Shown here one piece after another: positions 17,299 through 26,148 of a stretch of 64,000 bases of DNA. Origin of the DNA: Leptospirales bacterium (GTDB lineage Bacteria; Spirochaetota; Leptospiria; Leptospirales; Leptonemataceae); contig JAIBBN010000003.1 in NCBI GenBank assembly GCA_019694655.1, positions 310,001-374,000 of the forward strand, given 5' to 3'. Every line of letters begins with the position of its first letter. Positions within the stretch are counted from its first letter, which is position 1. The notes beneath the pieces are model-generated. The model saw nothing but the letters and a program-made list of their open reading frames with translations. It had not been told where the DNA came from and did no database searches. Both the position numbers and the translations under genes were made by a program.

Positions 17299-18845
17299 CG
17301 GGCGCTGGCCAACACCTGCTCCAGCGCAGCATCATCGTTGGCCTCCATGGCAGCCTCGATTTGCAGGTTTTCTCGATCGCGATTGAGACTGGCTACGGCC
17401 ATGACGCGACCATTCAAACGATAAGCGGCGAGGGCATTTTGCTTTTGCAAATCTCCGTAGTACTCGATGGCATCCCAGCTCTCGGCATGGCCGGTGTAAA
17501 GTATGGAAAGATCGTAGTGATGACTCCAGAAAAAGGGAGCGAAGCGCGTTGGTTGTTCGATGCCAAGCATATCGTGGACGGCAATCTGCGCCTGCCGCTG
17601 TGCCGCTACCCAGTGTTCAACGCGAATGTGCTCGCCGCTCCATGCATCGGGGTAGCGAGCGATATCGCCCACCGCGTAGATGCCAGGCGCGCTGCTGCGC
17701 ATGGAGGCGTCCACCACGACGCCGCGTTCCACTTTCAAGCCGCTCTCTTCGGCCAGCGCCAGATTCGGCCTCACGCCAACGCCCAGTACTACCAGCGAAG
17801 CCGGCAATTCGCTGCCATCATCCAGGATTACGCTCTGCTCGCTGATCTCCCGTGCGCTGCGTCCCAGCCGGAATTGGACGCCCTTCGCTTCGTGAAGGCC
17901 CTGCACCAGACGTCCGATGTCTTTGCCCAGCACGCGCTGCAGCGGCGTTTCGTCCGGGGCTACTACGGTGGCAGAGATGCCGTGGGCGCGCAACGAAGCG
18001 GCGGCCTCCAGGGCAATGAAGCTTGCCCCCAGCAATACAACTTGCTGCTCCGGTTTCAGTTGTGCTAGAATTGCCTTCGCATCGCTCAGCGTGCGCAGAG
18101 TGCAAACTCGCGGATGATTGGCCCCGACAATGGGCGGACGAAGGGCGCTTGCGCCCGTGGCCAGTATCAGACGATCAAAACTCAGACTGCTGCCATCTTC
18201 CAGGAACGCCTTTTTGGCGGCAGTGTCGATGCGTCCAACGCGACGTCCGGTCAACAGTTCAATCTTCATTGAATCATAGTCCTGCCGGGGGCGAATCCAC
18301 AGCCAGTCCTCCGGCGCCGCGCCTCCCAGGTAGTCTTTGGAGAGGTTGGTGCGATCGACCGGCGGCAGCGCTCCGGCCTCCAGAACGGTCAATGGTCCGC
18401 TATAGCCGCGTCGCCGCAGTTCTACAGCTGCCGCATCGCCGGCGGCGCCGCCGCCAATGATCAAGACGGACGCTGGCTGGAGCGGCGGGGCGGAGGCTGC
18501 TGGCGCAGCCAGGCGTTCGCGAACAAAGATTCGATCGCCGATCTGCTCCACGCGGTAGCACGCTACCGGGCCAAGCGCCGGCGCCGCCAGCGCCTGGCCA
18601 TCGCTCAGTCGGAAGCGTGCATGGTGTAGCGGACAGCGAATCTGATCGCCAACCACCAGACCTTCGGCCAGCGGTCCGGAGTAGTGGTTACAATGGGCGT
18701 GAAGGGCATGGACCTGCGCTCCGCGGCGCACCAGAATGAGCGGTTCACCGTAGGCTTGACCGGAGACAACAACACCCTCGGCAATGCTCGCTGCATCGAT
18801 ACCGGCCGTAAAATCAGGTCCGCTGGCCTTGGTTCCTGCACCCAT
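17295..18845 (-). CDS. Rieske-domain FAD pyridine-nucleotide oxidoreductase
   Basis: 516 residues from ATG 18845. The N-terminal Rieske domain has C52-x-H54 and C71-P-L-H74-H for a 2Fe-2S cluster. It is fused to a ferredoxin-reductase/AIF-like FAD and NAD(P) domain: LIIGGGAAGDAAAVELRR, a second dinucleotide site (VVLLGASFIALEAAASLR), and GIYAVGDIARYP. Electrons likely pass from NAD(P)H via FAD to the cluster or to a partner. An in-frame GTG at 18959 would add 38 residues, with a hydrophobic Ala-rich stretch that could be a membrane anchor. The 18845 start fits the Rieske domain better and has GGAAGGCGG upstream. Its stop overlaps the start of the rRNA methylase gene. Confidence 0.88.
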   Translation of the reverse strand: MGAGTKASGPDFTAGIDAASIAEGVVVSGQAYGEPLILVRRGAQVHALHAHCNHYSGPLAEGLVVGDQIRCPLHHARFRLSDGQALAAPALGPVACYRVEQIGDRIFVRERLAAPAASAPPLQPASVLIIGGGAAGDAAAVELRRRGYSGPLTVLEAGALPPVDRTNLSKDYLGGAAPEDWLWIRPRQDYDSMKIELLTGRRVGRIDTAAKKAFLEDGSSLSFDRLILATGASALRPPIVGANHPRVCTLRTLSDAKAILAQLKPEQQVVLLGASFIALEAAASLRAHGISATVVAPDETPLQRVLGKDIGRLVQGLHEAKGVQFRLGRSAREISEQSVILDDGSELPASLVVLGVGVRPNLALAEESGLKVERGVVVDASMRSSAPGIYAVGDIARYPDAWSGEHIRVEHWVAAQRQAQIAVHDMLGIEQPTRFAPFFWSHHYDLSILYTGHAESWDAIEYYGDLQKQNALAAYRLNGRVMAVASLNRDRENLQIEAAMEANDDAALEQVLASAR

Positions 18846-19057
18846 GGACTTGCACCGCCTTCCAGCCTGGCCGGCTGGGTCCCGTCGCCAGGACGAGGCG
18901 TCGAGGAAAGCCGCGGCCGCGCCTGCTGTCAACAGCGCTACGATGCCGGCCGCGCCCACGCTGCCCCCGCCTCCCGTGCTGCCCGCCGAAAAGCCCTTGC
19001 CGCCGCGCCCTATATACCATACGCTGTATTGTGTTTGCCGGACGCGGATTGGCGTCG

Positions 19058-19078
19058 CGAGTCTGGCCTTGCGACTCG
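19058..19078 (+). promoter_or_regulatory. Hairpin in the leader of the sterol-desaturase-family gene
   Basis: CGAGTC and GACTCG form a 6-bp stem with a 9-base loop, ending 14 bases before the ATG at 19093; TTGAGGA follows as a ribosome site. The region 18846-19092 otherwise holds only the possible N-terminal extension of the divergent Rieske gene and shows no other gene. Confidence 0.3.
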
Positions 19079-19092
19079 AAGGGCGTTGAGGA

Positions 19093-19992
19093 ATGAACGA
19101 GTTTTTGCAACATGGCCTCGCTGCGCTGAGTGCGGAATGGCGCTCCTTCGTCTGGCAGCTGCTGCATCCGGGCTGGGGAAATTTCTTCTACCTGTTGCTG
19201 GCCGTTTCCCTGGCGGCCGCAGCGCTGGAGCGGCTGCGGCCCTGGCGCAAAGAGCAGCCGCTGGCCTACCCCGGATTCTGGCTCGATGTGTTTTACATGT
19301 TTTTCAATATGTTCCTTTTCCCGCTTTTGGGCTTTGCAGTTCTCAGTTTCCTTTTCGCCCAGAGCCTGGCCAGCTCCGCTCCGGGAAGAGCGCTGCAGGG
19401 AGCTCTCCCACTGCAGAGCCTGCCTGCCGCCCTGCAATTGCTGATAGTCTTTGTGCTACGCGACTTTGTCCAGTGGATGGTCCACGTCATTCTGCACCGC
19501 GTCGGCTGGCTATGGCGGCTGCACGAGGTCCATCATAGCGCCGAGACCATGGGTTTCGCTGTTCACCTTCGGTACCACTGGCTGGAAAACGTTATCTATC
19601 GCATTCCTGAGACATTCTTGATGCTTGTACTGGGGCGGAGCGTTGGCGATCTGTTTGTGATCTATTCAGTTTCGCTTTTGATTGGCCACCTCAATCATGC
19701 CAATGTGCGTTTGCCGTGGGGGCCGCTTCGATACATTTTTAACAACTCCGAGATGCACCTGTGGCACCACGCCCGGAGTTTGCCGCGCAACTCGGGAGTG
19801 AATTTTGCAATCTCACTCAGCATCTGGGATTGGATATTTGGCACACTGTATCTGCCTGACCGACCGCCGCAGTCCATCGGCTTACTGAATCGCCCGGACT
19901 TCCCGCGAACTTTTTTCGGACAGGTTATCTGGCCTTTGGGCAACAGAGCGGCCTCCGCGCCAGCTGGCACGGCGGACGGAAGGAATTCTTGA
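19093..19992 (+). CDS. Sterol desaturase / fatty acid hydroxylase family membrane protein
   Basis: 299 residues with several membrane helices and the di-iron His boxes of the family: HVILHR, HEVHHS, HLNH and a C-terminal HLWHH, in the usual order and spacing. Such enzymes hydroxylate or desaturate lipids or sterol-like substrates at the membrane. The substrate cannot be told from sequence. The C-terminal 20 residues are Ala-rich and unconserved. It is followed by two small membrane-protein genes on the same strand. Confidence 0.9.
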   Translation: MNEFLQHGLAALSAEWRSFVWQLLHPGWGNFFYLLLAVSLAAAALERLRPWRKEQPLAYPGFWLDVFYMFFNMFLFPLLGFAVLSFLFAQSLASSAPGRALQGALPLQSLPAALQLLIVFVLRDFVQWMVHVILHRVGWLWRLHEVHHSAETMGFAVHLRYHWLENVIYRIPETFLMLVLGRSVGDLFVIYSVSLLIGHLNHANVRLPWGPLRYIFNNSEMHLWHHARSLPRNSGVNFAISLSIWDWIFGTLYLPDRPPQSIGLLNRPDFPRTFFGQVIWPLGNRAASAPAGTADGRNS

Positions 19993-20036
19993 ACTTTTTG
20001 CGGGACCAGGCAAAGCTGGCGGCGTCATACAATTGT

Positions 20037-20171
20037 ATGTCAGAAACTAGAAACTCAAGCGGGCCGGGGATGAGTGCGGGGTCAAAGGTCTTGCGACTTA
20101 TTCTGGCATGTGTTTTTTGCGTTGGCCTGGTTTCCGGGATTGTGCTGCTTGTGCAGCATTTCTATCGCTGA
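20037..20171 (+). CDS. Possible small single-helix membrane protein
   Basis: A 44-residue frame from ATG 20037. It has a charged start, one strongly hydrophobic helix (LILACVFCVGLVSGIVLLV) and a short basic end. It sits between the desaturase-family gene and the DUF2892 gene, on the same strand. An upstream TTG overlapping the previous stop would give 60 residues. Composition supports a real membrane peptide, but there is no strong ribosome site. Confidence 0.4.
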   Translation: MSETRNSSGPGMSAGSKVLRLILACVFCVGLVSGIVLLVQHFYR

Positions 20172-20204
20172 CAGAAGTCTGCAGTTATTTGGGAGGATTG
20201 AAAC

Positions 20205-20411
20205 ATGAAAGCAAATATGGGGACCATTGATCGGATTGTGCGCGTGCTGCTGGCGGTAACGGTTGGCGTGCTGTACTTTCTGAATATGATTTCAGGTACT
20301 GTGGCAATCATTCTGGGCGTGCTGGCCCTCGTTTTCCTGGCAACCAGCCTGGTTGGCGTTTGCCCGCTGTATCTGCCCTTCGGACTTTCCACGAAAAAGT
20401 CAGCAAGCTAA
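20205..20411 (+). CDS. DUF2892 (YgaP transmembrane-like) small membrane protein
   Basis: 68 residues. The N-terminal pattern MGTIDRIVRVLLAV and the later TSLVGVCPLYLPFGLST are hallmarks of the DUF2892 family. There are two membrane helices (about 12-28 and 31-50). The single Cys in the GVCPLY motif is conserved in the family, some of whose members are fused to rhodanese domains. GGGAGG lies 10 bases before ATG, a strong ribosome site. The function is unknown. Confidence 0.85.
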   Translation: MKANMGTIDRIVRVLLAVTVGVLYFLNMISGTVAIILGVLALVFLATSLVGVCPLYLPFGLSTKKSAS

Positions 20412-20426
20412 GTACGGATAGCACCG

Positions 20427-20447
20427 ACGGACGCTGGCTGCGTCCGT
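20427..20447. terminator. Hairpin between convergent genes
   Basis: ACGGACGC and GCGTCCGT make a perfect 8-bp stem with a 5-base loop, 16 bases after the DUF2892 stop and 70 bases from the convergent membrane-protein stop. There is no T run, so it is a candidate bidirectional terminator only. Confidence 0.4.
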
Positions 20448-20519
20448 GCGGGGGCTCAGGGTTCGGCAAGAGCAGTCGAAGGCTTGAGCCGGGATGTCCT
20501 GTCCCTGCTTGCCGGCGGT

Positions 20520-22133
20520 TCATAGGTCGCGCAGCAAGTAAATAGAATAGTAAACGCCGTTAATTTCTTGGTACTGCTCGGTCAGCTCGTATTGCTCCTT
20601 GAGCATCCGATCCAACGCTGGAAACTTTGATCTTCGTGGGCGGATGGCGGTCTGTGCCAGGGATGTTCCTTCCTCCACCACAATCAATTGCGGCGGCTGC
20701 GCCTCCAGCTGCTGCATCAGTTCCGCTCGGTAACGGTCGAAATTCCTTCCGGTCGAGAAGAAAGGATGATCCATCGGGAAGCGTGAGGCCAGCTTCAGAC
20801 TATACTTCATCATTGCCGTCAGTACAATGTACCTCTGTTCAAGGGGTTGGACACGGCTGATGTGCGGGTGCAGCCGCAGCAGGCTTGCAATGCGCTGATC
20901 GAGGCGAGAACGGAAGACCTGCGCGCCCTGGGCCGAAGCCAGACCGGTGTCGCGGTACACGCGGCGCGCAGACTTGTAGATCCAAGCGCTTCCCAAACAG
21001 AAGAACAGGAACAACGTCAGCGCGGCCGCACGCAGCGGCCCGTGCAGGCGATTGAGGCTCGCAACCAGATCTCCAAGCACTACGGCCGTTATCATTGCAA
21101 AGGAGTGCCAGATCGGGAAGGCATGGTAGCTGTAGCCCTTGCCCTGAAGAGCATAGTGCACGAAACTGAAGAGCAGCAAAACCAGAAGTCCATCTGCAGA
21201 GGCCGCCCGCTGGCGTCTTAGAGCAACAAAGGTTGCCAGCGATAGAAGTTGAAACAGTGTAACTTTTCCGATATCAATAGCATTGGCAACGCCGCCATTG
21301 TGCGGCAGAAAGACATAGCGCGGCGCCAGCGCGAAGAGGCGGGACAGTACGGCCAGCGGGCTGTCATATTCAGTAGCATCGCGCCAGGCGTTCAGCGCTG
21401 GCCACCAACGCAGAAGAAAATCGTCGAGGGCGCCGTGCAGTAGCAGCGGCGCAGCCAGCAGAATTGCGCAGGCGATCCATGCGGCGGCGCCAAGCATGCC
21501 AAACGTAAGGATCCGTCGCCACAGCGGTTGAAGGTCGAGGCGCGTACGCCACAGAAAATAAAGACCCAGCAACAGGGCAAAAAGCGCGCCCGTCGGCTTG
21601 ATGAATGCCGTACAGCCAGCCAAGAATATCGCCAGAAAGAACGCGCCGCGCTCGCGGTGCGGGAAGCGAATTGCATGCTCAATCAAAATCAGGCTGACCA
21701 GAAAAAAGGGCGCCATGATCTGCTCGCGCTGAAAAGCGCCCAGCGGAGTGGCGATCACGGGTAAGATGAAGCTCGAAGCAAATCCCACGAAAGCTGTGAG
21801 TTGCGAAAAGCGAAGCAAATAGGCGGCGCTCAAGACAGCGATCGAGAAAACCAGAAACGCATCCTGAAGGCGAAAGGCCAAGGATCCTTCGCCAAAAGTC
21901 AATACGCCCAGATAGTTGATATAGTGAATGAGCGGCGGAGAGATATTTTCAAAATCCCTGTAGGGCCACTGGCCATGGGCCATGCTCAATCCCATGAAGC
22001 GGTAGTATGCGGCATCCAGGCAGATCTCCAGCGGCCATTGCAAACTGAAGTAGAGAAATTGAATGCAACTGATCAGGATTGCGCCAAAGACCATCCATGC
22101 CAGTATTCGAAATCCGCCGTCCAGCTTGTTCAT
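20520..22133 (-). CDS. GT-C-type membrane glycosyltransferase-like protein
   Basis: A 537-residue polytopic protein with about 9-11 predicted membrane helices. The first periplasmic loop carries LDAAYYRFMGLSMAHGQWPYRDFENISPPL, broken here at Y20: Asp at its start, then YRDFE and SPPL. This acidic-loop pattern resembles the GT39/ArnT/PMT-like GT-C fold, which uses polyprenyl-phosphate sugars. The C-terminal 100 residues form a soluble periplasmic domain. The substrate is unknown. ATG 22133 lacks a clear ribosome site and follows a stable hairpin. The methyltransferase gene lies upstream on the same strand, 119 bases away. Confidence 0.75.
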   Translation of the reverse strand: MNKLDGGFRILAWMVFGAILISCIQFLYFSLQWPLEICLDAAYYRFMGLSMAHGQWPYRDFENISPPLIHYINYLGVLTFGEGSLAFRLQDAFLVFSIAVLSAAYLLRFSQLTAFVGFASSFILPVIATPLGAFQREQIMAPFFLVSLILIEHAIRFPHRERGAFFLAIFLAGCTAFIKPTGALFALLLGLYFLWRTRLDLQPLWRRILTFGMLGAAAWIACAILLAAPLLLHGALDDFLLRWWPALNAWRDATEYDSPLAVLSRLFALAPRYVFLPHNGGVANAIDIGKVTLFQLLSLATFVALRRQRAASADGLLVLLLFSFVHYALQGKGYSYHAFPIWHSFAMITAVVLGDLVASLNRLHGPLRAAALTLFLFFCLGSAWIYKSARRVYRDTGLASAQGAQVFRSRLDQRIASLLRLHPHISRVQPLEQRYIVLTAMMKYSLKLASRFPMDHPFFSTGRNFDRYRAELMQQLEAQPPQLIVVEEGTSLAQTAIRPRRSKFPALDRMLKEQYELTEQYQEINGVYYSIYLLRDL

Positions 22134-22140
22134 GGAATGT

Positions 22141-22162
22141 CGCCCGGAGCAGGGTCCGGGCG
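22141..22162 (-). promoter_or_regulatory. Stable hairpin just upstream of the membrane glycosyltransferase-like gene
   Basis: CGCCCGGA and TCCGGGCG form a perfect 8-bp GC stem with a 6-base loop, ending 8 bases before the ATG at 22133. The mRNA there has no Shine-Dalgarno-like sequence, so the hairpin may limit translation or end transcription from the upstream methyltransferase gene. A 14-bp palindrome (AGGCTGGCCAGCCT, 22206-22219) lies further upstream in the same gap. Confidence 0.4.
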
Positions 22163-22252
22163 TCTGCCCCCGTCATCTGACTGAGGATTGCCACAGTCGC
22201 TGCTCAGGCTGGCCAGCCTTTTCCTGAGAGCTTCCAGGGCGCTGACGGCCTG

Positions 22253-22942
22253 CTAGGAAGATTTCGGCCTCGATTGAAGAGACTGGCGCGGTCGAGAAGC
22301 GCTGACGGCAAACTTTACAAGGTTGGCGGGGAAATAGCGCCAACCAATGGTCAGCAGCGAGGATTCCAATCCGCCGGCGCGAAACTGTTTTACTGCTTGC
22401 TGTGCGGCATCTTTGTTCAGCGCCGCAAAATGCCAGAGGCGCGACTGCAGCCGTCCGATCCAATTGCGCCGGATGCCTATCAGCAATACCCGCCCGCCGG
22501 GGCGCAAACTGCGCTGGATCAAGGGAATGATTCGCCTGGCGTGGCCGTATTCAAAAATAGCGCCGGCGCTTACAATGAGGTCAAAGTCCTCGGCGCTCAG
22601 ACTGGAGGGAAGTCCGCTGCGATGCGTCCGAAGCGCAGACCAATCGTGAAAATCGCCGCGTAGCAGGCGCGCCGCCGGCAGTCGGCGCTCGCAAATGGAA
22701 AGCATGCTCTGGGAAAAGTCGATTCCAGTAATCTCCGCCGACGGCAGAGCCCGGAGCAGCGCCGCCGAAGCCAGTCCCGTTCCAATGCCAAGATCCAGAA
22801 TGCGCGGCCGCATTGCCGACGCCGGCGTCTGGGCGGCCCAATCGTAAATGAAGCGTTGCATAGACTGGACGTAGCCAAGCCAGTGCATTTGCCGATCGTA
22901 GGGCGCGGCATCGCGTTGGTATTTCTCGAGTGCGCTGTTCAA
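22253..22942 (-). CDS. SAM-dependent class I methyltransferase
   Basis: 229 residues. Motif I is LDLGIGTGLASAALL, followed by ITGIDFSQSML (acidic residue for ribose), DFDLIVSAGAIFEYG (motif IV region) and LRPGGRVLLIGI. The order fits a small-molecule or lipid methylase of the UbiE/type-11 sort. The C-terminal 20 residues are basic and probably disordered. The substrate is unknown; its neighbour on the same strand is the membrane glycosyltransferase-like protein. Confidence 0.85.
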   Translation of the reverse strand: MNSALEKYQRDAAPYDRQMHWLGYVQSMQRFIYDWAAQTPASAMRPRILDLGIGTGLASAALLRALPSAEITGIDFSQSMLSICERRLPAARLLRGDFHDWSALRTHRSGLPSSLSAEDFDLIVSAGAIFEYGHARRIIPLIQRSLRPGGRVLLIGIRRNWIGRLQSRLWHFAALNKDAAQQAVKQFRAGGLESSLLTIGWRYFPANLVKFAVSASRPRQSLQSRPKSS

Positions 22943-23263
22943 GAATTACTCGCCTTCGAAGGAACGTTGCAGCACGTCGATCTTAAGCTTCTTCATTCTT
23001 GGAAACGATGGCGTCAAGCGCTCGCTTTGTTTGGAGTCTATTGCAGACATCATGGCTCCCATGACGCGCGGAGCCTTTAGTCAGGACAGGCGAAGGGCAT
23101 CCTGGCGCCAGCCGCATTATTCAGCCTCGGCGAAGGCCGAAGTTTCACTTTATGACAGGCTAATCGCAGAATGACTCGAAGCGCACTGTCGCGAGCCTCC
23201 AGTCCGGCCGTCCTGAGCGCGCTTTCTGCTTGCGCCTGGAGGCAAGGGCGAAAGCAAAGCGAC
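22943..23263. other. Gap between divergent methyltransferase and cyclase genes
   Basis: About 320 bases if the cyclase starts at ATG 23264. The cyclase frame can be read back to an ATG at 23171 (31 more residues, unconserved). I see no RNA gene, repeat or clear operator here. It must hold the promoters of both divergent genes, but no convincing -35/-10 pair stands out. Confidence 0.4.
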
Positions 23264-24520
23264 ATGCACAGGCTAGTGAATCGCGCCAGAGCTATTGCTT
23301 CGGCTGCAGTCCATGTCGGTATCGAAGCGAATGTACCGGAGCACACCAAGCGGCCGCTGGCCCTGGCAAATACGGTAACCCTGCTGGCCATACTGGTTAC
23401 CCTGCCCAACATTCCGCAGTTCCTGTCCTTCGATGCTGCGGCCGCCAGCCAGGCGGCAATCAGCGCAAGCGTAGCCTCGCTGGTCTACGCACTCGCCTAT
23501 CTGTTGCTGGCCCTGCACCGCAGGAGGCTGGGCTTGACGCTTTTGAGTTACGGCAGCATTGCCAACGTTACGGCCATTACCTGGATTCTGGGCACATCCA
23601 GCGGAGCGCAGTACTATTTCATCGCCATGGGGGTGGGCGTCATGCTGCTCTGGCCGCCAGCCTACCGCATTTCGCGCGTTGTGGTCGGGCTCGTGGGCGG
23701 GCTGGCGTTCCTGGCGACAATGGCTCTGTCGCCCGAGCATGCCGCCTTTGCTCCAGCATTGCCGTCGGACGTTGAACGGCAGATTTTTTTCGCACAGATT
23801 GCCGGCGCCTACGGCGTGGGCTTTGGCTTCGTTTACTATGCGATTGTAACCGTTGGCAGAGTCGAACAATCTCTGGACCGTGAAAGATCCAAGGCTGATG
23901 CACTGTTGCTCAATATTCTGCCGGCGCCAATAGCGGCGCGACTCAAAGAAAGCGCAGACTCCATAGCGCAGCGCTTCGAGGAAGTCAGCGTAGTGTTTGC
24001 CGACCTCGTCGGATTTACTGCCCTTTCCGCCGCGATGCGACCGGAGGATATTGTTGAGCTCTTGAATCGCGTCTTTAGCTCCTTTGATGAACGCGTTCGC
24101 AGTCTGGGCCTGGAAAAGATCAAAACTATCGGCGACGCCTACATGGCCGCGGGCGGCGCGCCAGCGGCTATGGCAGAGCATCGCCAGGCTGCCGCCGAAA
24201 TGGCGCTCTACATGGTGGAGCGCGTGGATCAGCTGGCCCGAGAAAGCGGACTCCCGCTGCAAATTCGCGTCGGTATCCATTCCGGACCGGTGGTAGCCGG
24301 AGTGATCGGCAAAGATAAGTTCATCTATGATCTCTGGGGCGATACCGTAAATACGGCGGCGCGCATGGAAAGCCACGGAGAGCCCGGTCGAATTCAGGTT
24401 AGCGCTGCATTCTACGAAAGCCTCGGCAATACCTTTGTGCTGGAACGACGCGGCGAAATTGAAGTTAAGGGCAAGGGGCGGATGGAGACCTACTGGTTGC
24501 TTGCGGAAGGCGGAGATTAG
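23264..24520 (+). CDS. Membrane-bound class III nucleotide cyclase
   Basis: 418 residues from ATG 23264. The N-terminal half has about six membrane helices (residues 25-190, MASE-like). A short coiled coil with the ERSKADALLLNILPAPIAARL linker precedes the catalytic domain (about 235-400). The active site is complete: metal Asp in VFADLVGFT (D247), K287 and D291 in KIKTIGDAYMAAGG, and YDLWGDTVNTAARMES. The Lys-Asp pair predicts ATP as substrate. Its stop overlaps the convergent stop of the Crp/Fnr-type regulator gene by a few bases, so a cyclase and a cNMP-domain regulator are physically paired. Confidence 0.9.
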   Translation: MHRLVNRARAIASAAVHVGIEANVPEHTKRPLALANTVTLLAILVTLPNIPQFLSFDAAAASQAAISASVASLVYALAYLLLALHRRRLGLTLLSYGSIANVTAITWILGTSSGAQYYFIAMGVGVMLLWPPAYRISRVVVGLVGGLAFLATMALSPEHAAFAPALPSDVERQIFFAQIAGAYGVGFGFVYYAIVTVGRVEQSLDRERSKADALLLNILPAPIAARLKESADSIAQRFEEVSVVFADLVGFTALSAAMRPEDIVELLNRVFSSFDERVRSLGLEKIKTIGDAYMAAGGAPAAMAEHRQAAAEMALYMVERVDQLARESGLPLQIRVGIHSGPVVAGVIGKDKFIYDLWGDTVNTAARMESHGEPGRIQVSAAFYESLGNTFVLERRGEIEVKGKGRMETYWLLAEGGD

Positions 24521-25140
24521 GGCGCGATTGCTGCGTTGGGGCCGCGCTTTCCGCCATCCTTGAAGAGCCGCGCCCGAATTCGGCTGAGCGCAACATTTGT
24601 AACTCCTATGAAGGAAGCAATCTCGGTCTGCGATATGCCCTCTAGATGAGAGCCCCTTTGTTCCATAAACTTCAAGTATCGCTGCGGGGCATCGAGCAGT
24701 AAAAAATCCGCCTCGCGTTCCTCCTTACGCAGAAAGAGCGTTTCGACGATACGCTTTTCCAATCGCAAGAACGGCAGGGAGTTCCGAAACGTATGCCGAA
24801 GGGCGGCGATGTCGGCGACCAGCACCGTGGAATTTTGCATAGCCTGGACGTAGCAACGGGCAGGCCGCGCGGTCAAAAGCGAAGCATAGGAACCCACAAA
24901 TTGATGATCGCCTGAGAAATCTTTGATTTGCTCCTTGCCATCGACCAAATAGTACATCTTAAACATGCCGGAGCAAACATAGCCAATGCGAGAGCATTGT
25001 TCGCCAGCTTGCAGAAAGAACTGCTTTTTCGAAAAATTCACGCTCACAAATAACTTTGCGAGCTGTATCCGCTCTTGATCGGAAAGGCCGTAGCGATCAA
25101 GAAGCGCGGCGAGTCGGTCCGGCAGACTGGATGGGTCCAT
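24517..25140 (-). CDS. Crp/Fnr-family transcriptional regulator
   Basis: 207 residues from ATG 25140; an ATG at 25182 would add 14. It has a cyclic-nucleotide-binding-like beta roll (about 15-125), a dimer helix, and a C-terminal winged helix with the recognition region GISQTEIASFIGVTNVALSRIR. The nucleotide-binding cassette lacks the classic FGE-RA motif of cAMP-binding CRP, so cAMP binding is uncertain; there is no Fnr-type Cys cluster. The gene is divergent from a short-chain dehydrogenase. The gap between them holds a perfect TTAACnnnnGTTAA box, the 5-4-5 layout bound by Fnr/PrfA-type members of this family. It probably binds there. Confidence 0.88.
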   Translation of the reverse strand: MDPSSLPDRLAALLDRYGLSDQERIQLAKLFVSVNFSKKQFFLQAGEQCSRIGYVCSGMFKMYYLVDGKEQIKDFSGDHQFVGSYASLLTARPARCYVQAMQNSTVLVADIAALRHTFRNSLPFLRLEKRIVETLFLRKEEREADFLLLDAPQRYLKFMEQRGSHLEGISQTEIASFIGVTNVALSRIRARLFKDGGKRGPNAAIAP

Positions 25141-25205
25141 GACGGTTTGGCCGGTTGCCTCAGCCGAGGCTGCGGTCCGCATCGCACCGCGGTCAAATGC
25201 TTTTC

Positions 25206-25248
25206 TTAACCCGGGTTAATGACCGCGATCTGCCAGATAGCGTATACT
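25206..25248 (+). promoter_or_regulatory. PrfA/Fnr-type box and promoter of the dehydrogenase gene
   Basis: The palindrome TTAACCCGGGTTAA (25206-25219) is perfect over 14 bp. A good -10 hexamer TATACT (25243-25248) starts 23 bases after it, which puts the centre of the box near -42 from the expected start of transcription, the class II activator position. An 8-bp outer repeat (CGCGGTCA at 25188, TGACCGCG at 25220) surrounds it. The ATG of the dehydrogenase is at 25266, preceded by CAGGGAGA. A second box of the same form is at 52743-52756. Confidence 0.72.
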
Positions 25249-25265
25249 CTGCTGCAGGGAGAACC

Positions 25266-26081
25266 ATGACAAAGACAAAGACGATCTTGATTACTGGCGC
25301 CACCTCGGGCATCGGCCAGGCCTGTGCAGAGCGCCTGGCAAAGCGCGGCCACCGCGTATTTGGCACGGGCCGCTCCGTTCGCTCTGCAATGGAAAGCAAA
25401 GCTGGAGTGACATTGTTGCCAATGGATGTAAATTCTGACGCCTCCGTCCGATCGGCCATAGCGGAAATCGAAAAGGATAGCGGTCGCCTGGACGTTTTGG
25501 TCAACAATGCGGGCTATGCAGTCATGGGCGCGGTCGAGGATACCTCAATGGAAGAAGCTCGGCAGCAGATGGAGACGAACTTTTTTGGGGCGCTGCGTCT
25601 GTGTCAGGCGGTTCTTCCGATCATGCGCAGGCAGCGGTCCGGGACAATTGTCAATATCAGCTCGCTGGCTGGCGTTCTGGGGCTTCCTTTCAGCGGGCTT
25701 TACAGCGCCAGCAAATTTGCGCTAGAAGGCATGAGCGAAAGCTTGCGCTGGGAAGTGAAGGGCGCCGGCATTCGCGTCGTTTTGATCGAACCGGGAGACT
25801 TCAACACCCAGTTGCCGGCGCATCGCCGATTCAGCAGCGATCGCAGTGGCGGGGCCTATCGCGAGGCGCTGGCAAAATTTAAGGCCAATCAAGATCGAGA
25901 CGAGGCAAAGGCGCCATCGCCGGAAGCGGTTGCCAGACTCTTAGCCAGGATCGTCGAATCCAGAAGCGTCCGGTTGCGCTACACTGTCGGCATGCCGGGA
26001 CAGACGATCGTTGCGCCGCTGAAAAAACTGCTGCCGGGCCGGCTCTTCGATGGCATTCTGGCCGCTGCCCTGGGACTTTGA
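25266..26081 (+). CDS. Short-chain dehydrogenase/reductase
   Basis: A 271-residue classical SDR: cofactor motif TGATSGIG, DVLVNNAGY, the catalytic Ser in NISSLAG, and YSASK for Tyr and Lys. No basic residue follows the first strand clearly beyond GRSVRS, which may favour NADP. The C-terminal part has a hydrophobic patch that could touch membrane, and the length fits retinol/ketosphinganine-type SDRs. The substrate is unknown. It is divergent from the Crp/Fnr gene and sits behind the TTAAC box, so activation by that regulator is likely. Confidence 0.9.
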   Translation: MTKTKTILITGATSGIGQACAERLAKRGHRVFGTGRSVRSAMESKAGVTLLPMDVNSDASVRSAIAEIEKDSGRLDVLVNNAGYAVMGAVEDTSMEEARQQMETNFFGALRLCQAVLPIMRRQRSGTIVNISSLAGVLGLPFSGLYSASKFALEGMSESLRWEVKGAGIRVVLIEPGDFNTQLPAHRRFSSDRSGGAYREALAKFKANQDRDEAKAPSPEAVARLLARIVESRSVRLRYTVGMPGQTIVAPLKKLLPGRLFDGILAAALGL

Positions 26082-26116
26082 GCTGGCCCGGACGCAGTCC
26101 GCCGAAAAATATCTGG

Positions 26117-26147
26117 ACGTACTAGATATATAATATATTTAGTACGT
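26117..26147 (+). promoter_or_regulatory. 31-bp near-perfect palindrome over the methyltransferase promoter
   Basis: The outer arms are ACGTACTA (26117-26124) and TAGTACGT (26140-26147). The inner arms are ATATAT and ATATAT around the centre at 26132. Only the central base and one symmetric pair break the symmetry. A consensus -10, TATAAT (26129-26134), lies inside it, so a bound protein would block RNA polymerase. The ATG is two bases after the end. The inner 25 bp match the element at 40554-40578 in 20 positions. Confidence 0.75.
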
Positions 26148-26148
26148 T

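Noticed and set aside
23273-24376. A 367-codon minus-strand frame
   Set aside because: It is antisense to the cyclase with intact catalytic motifs.
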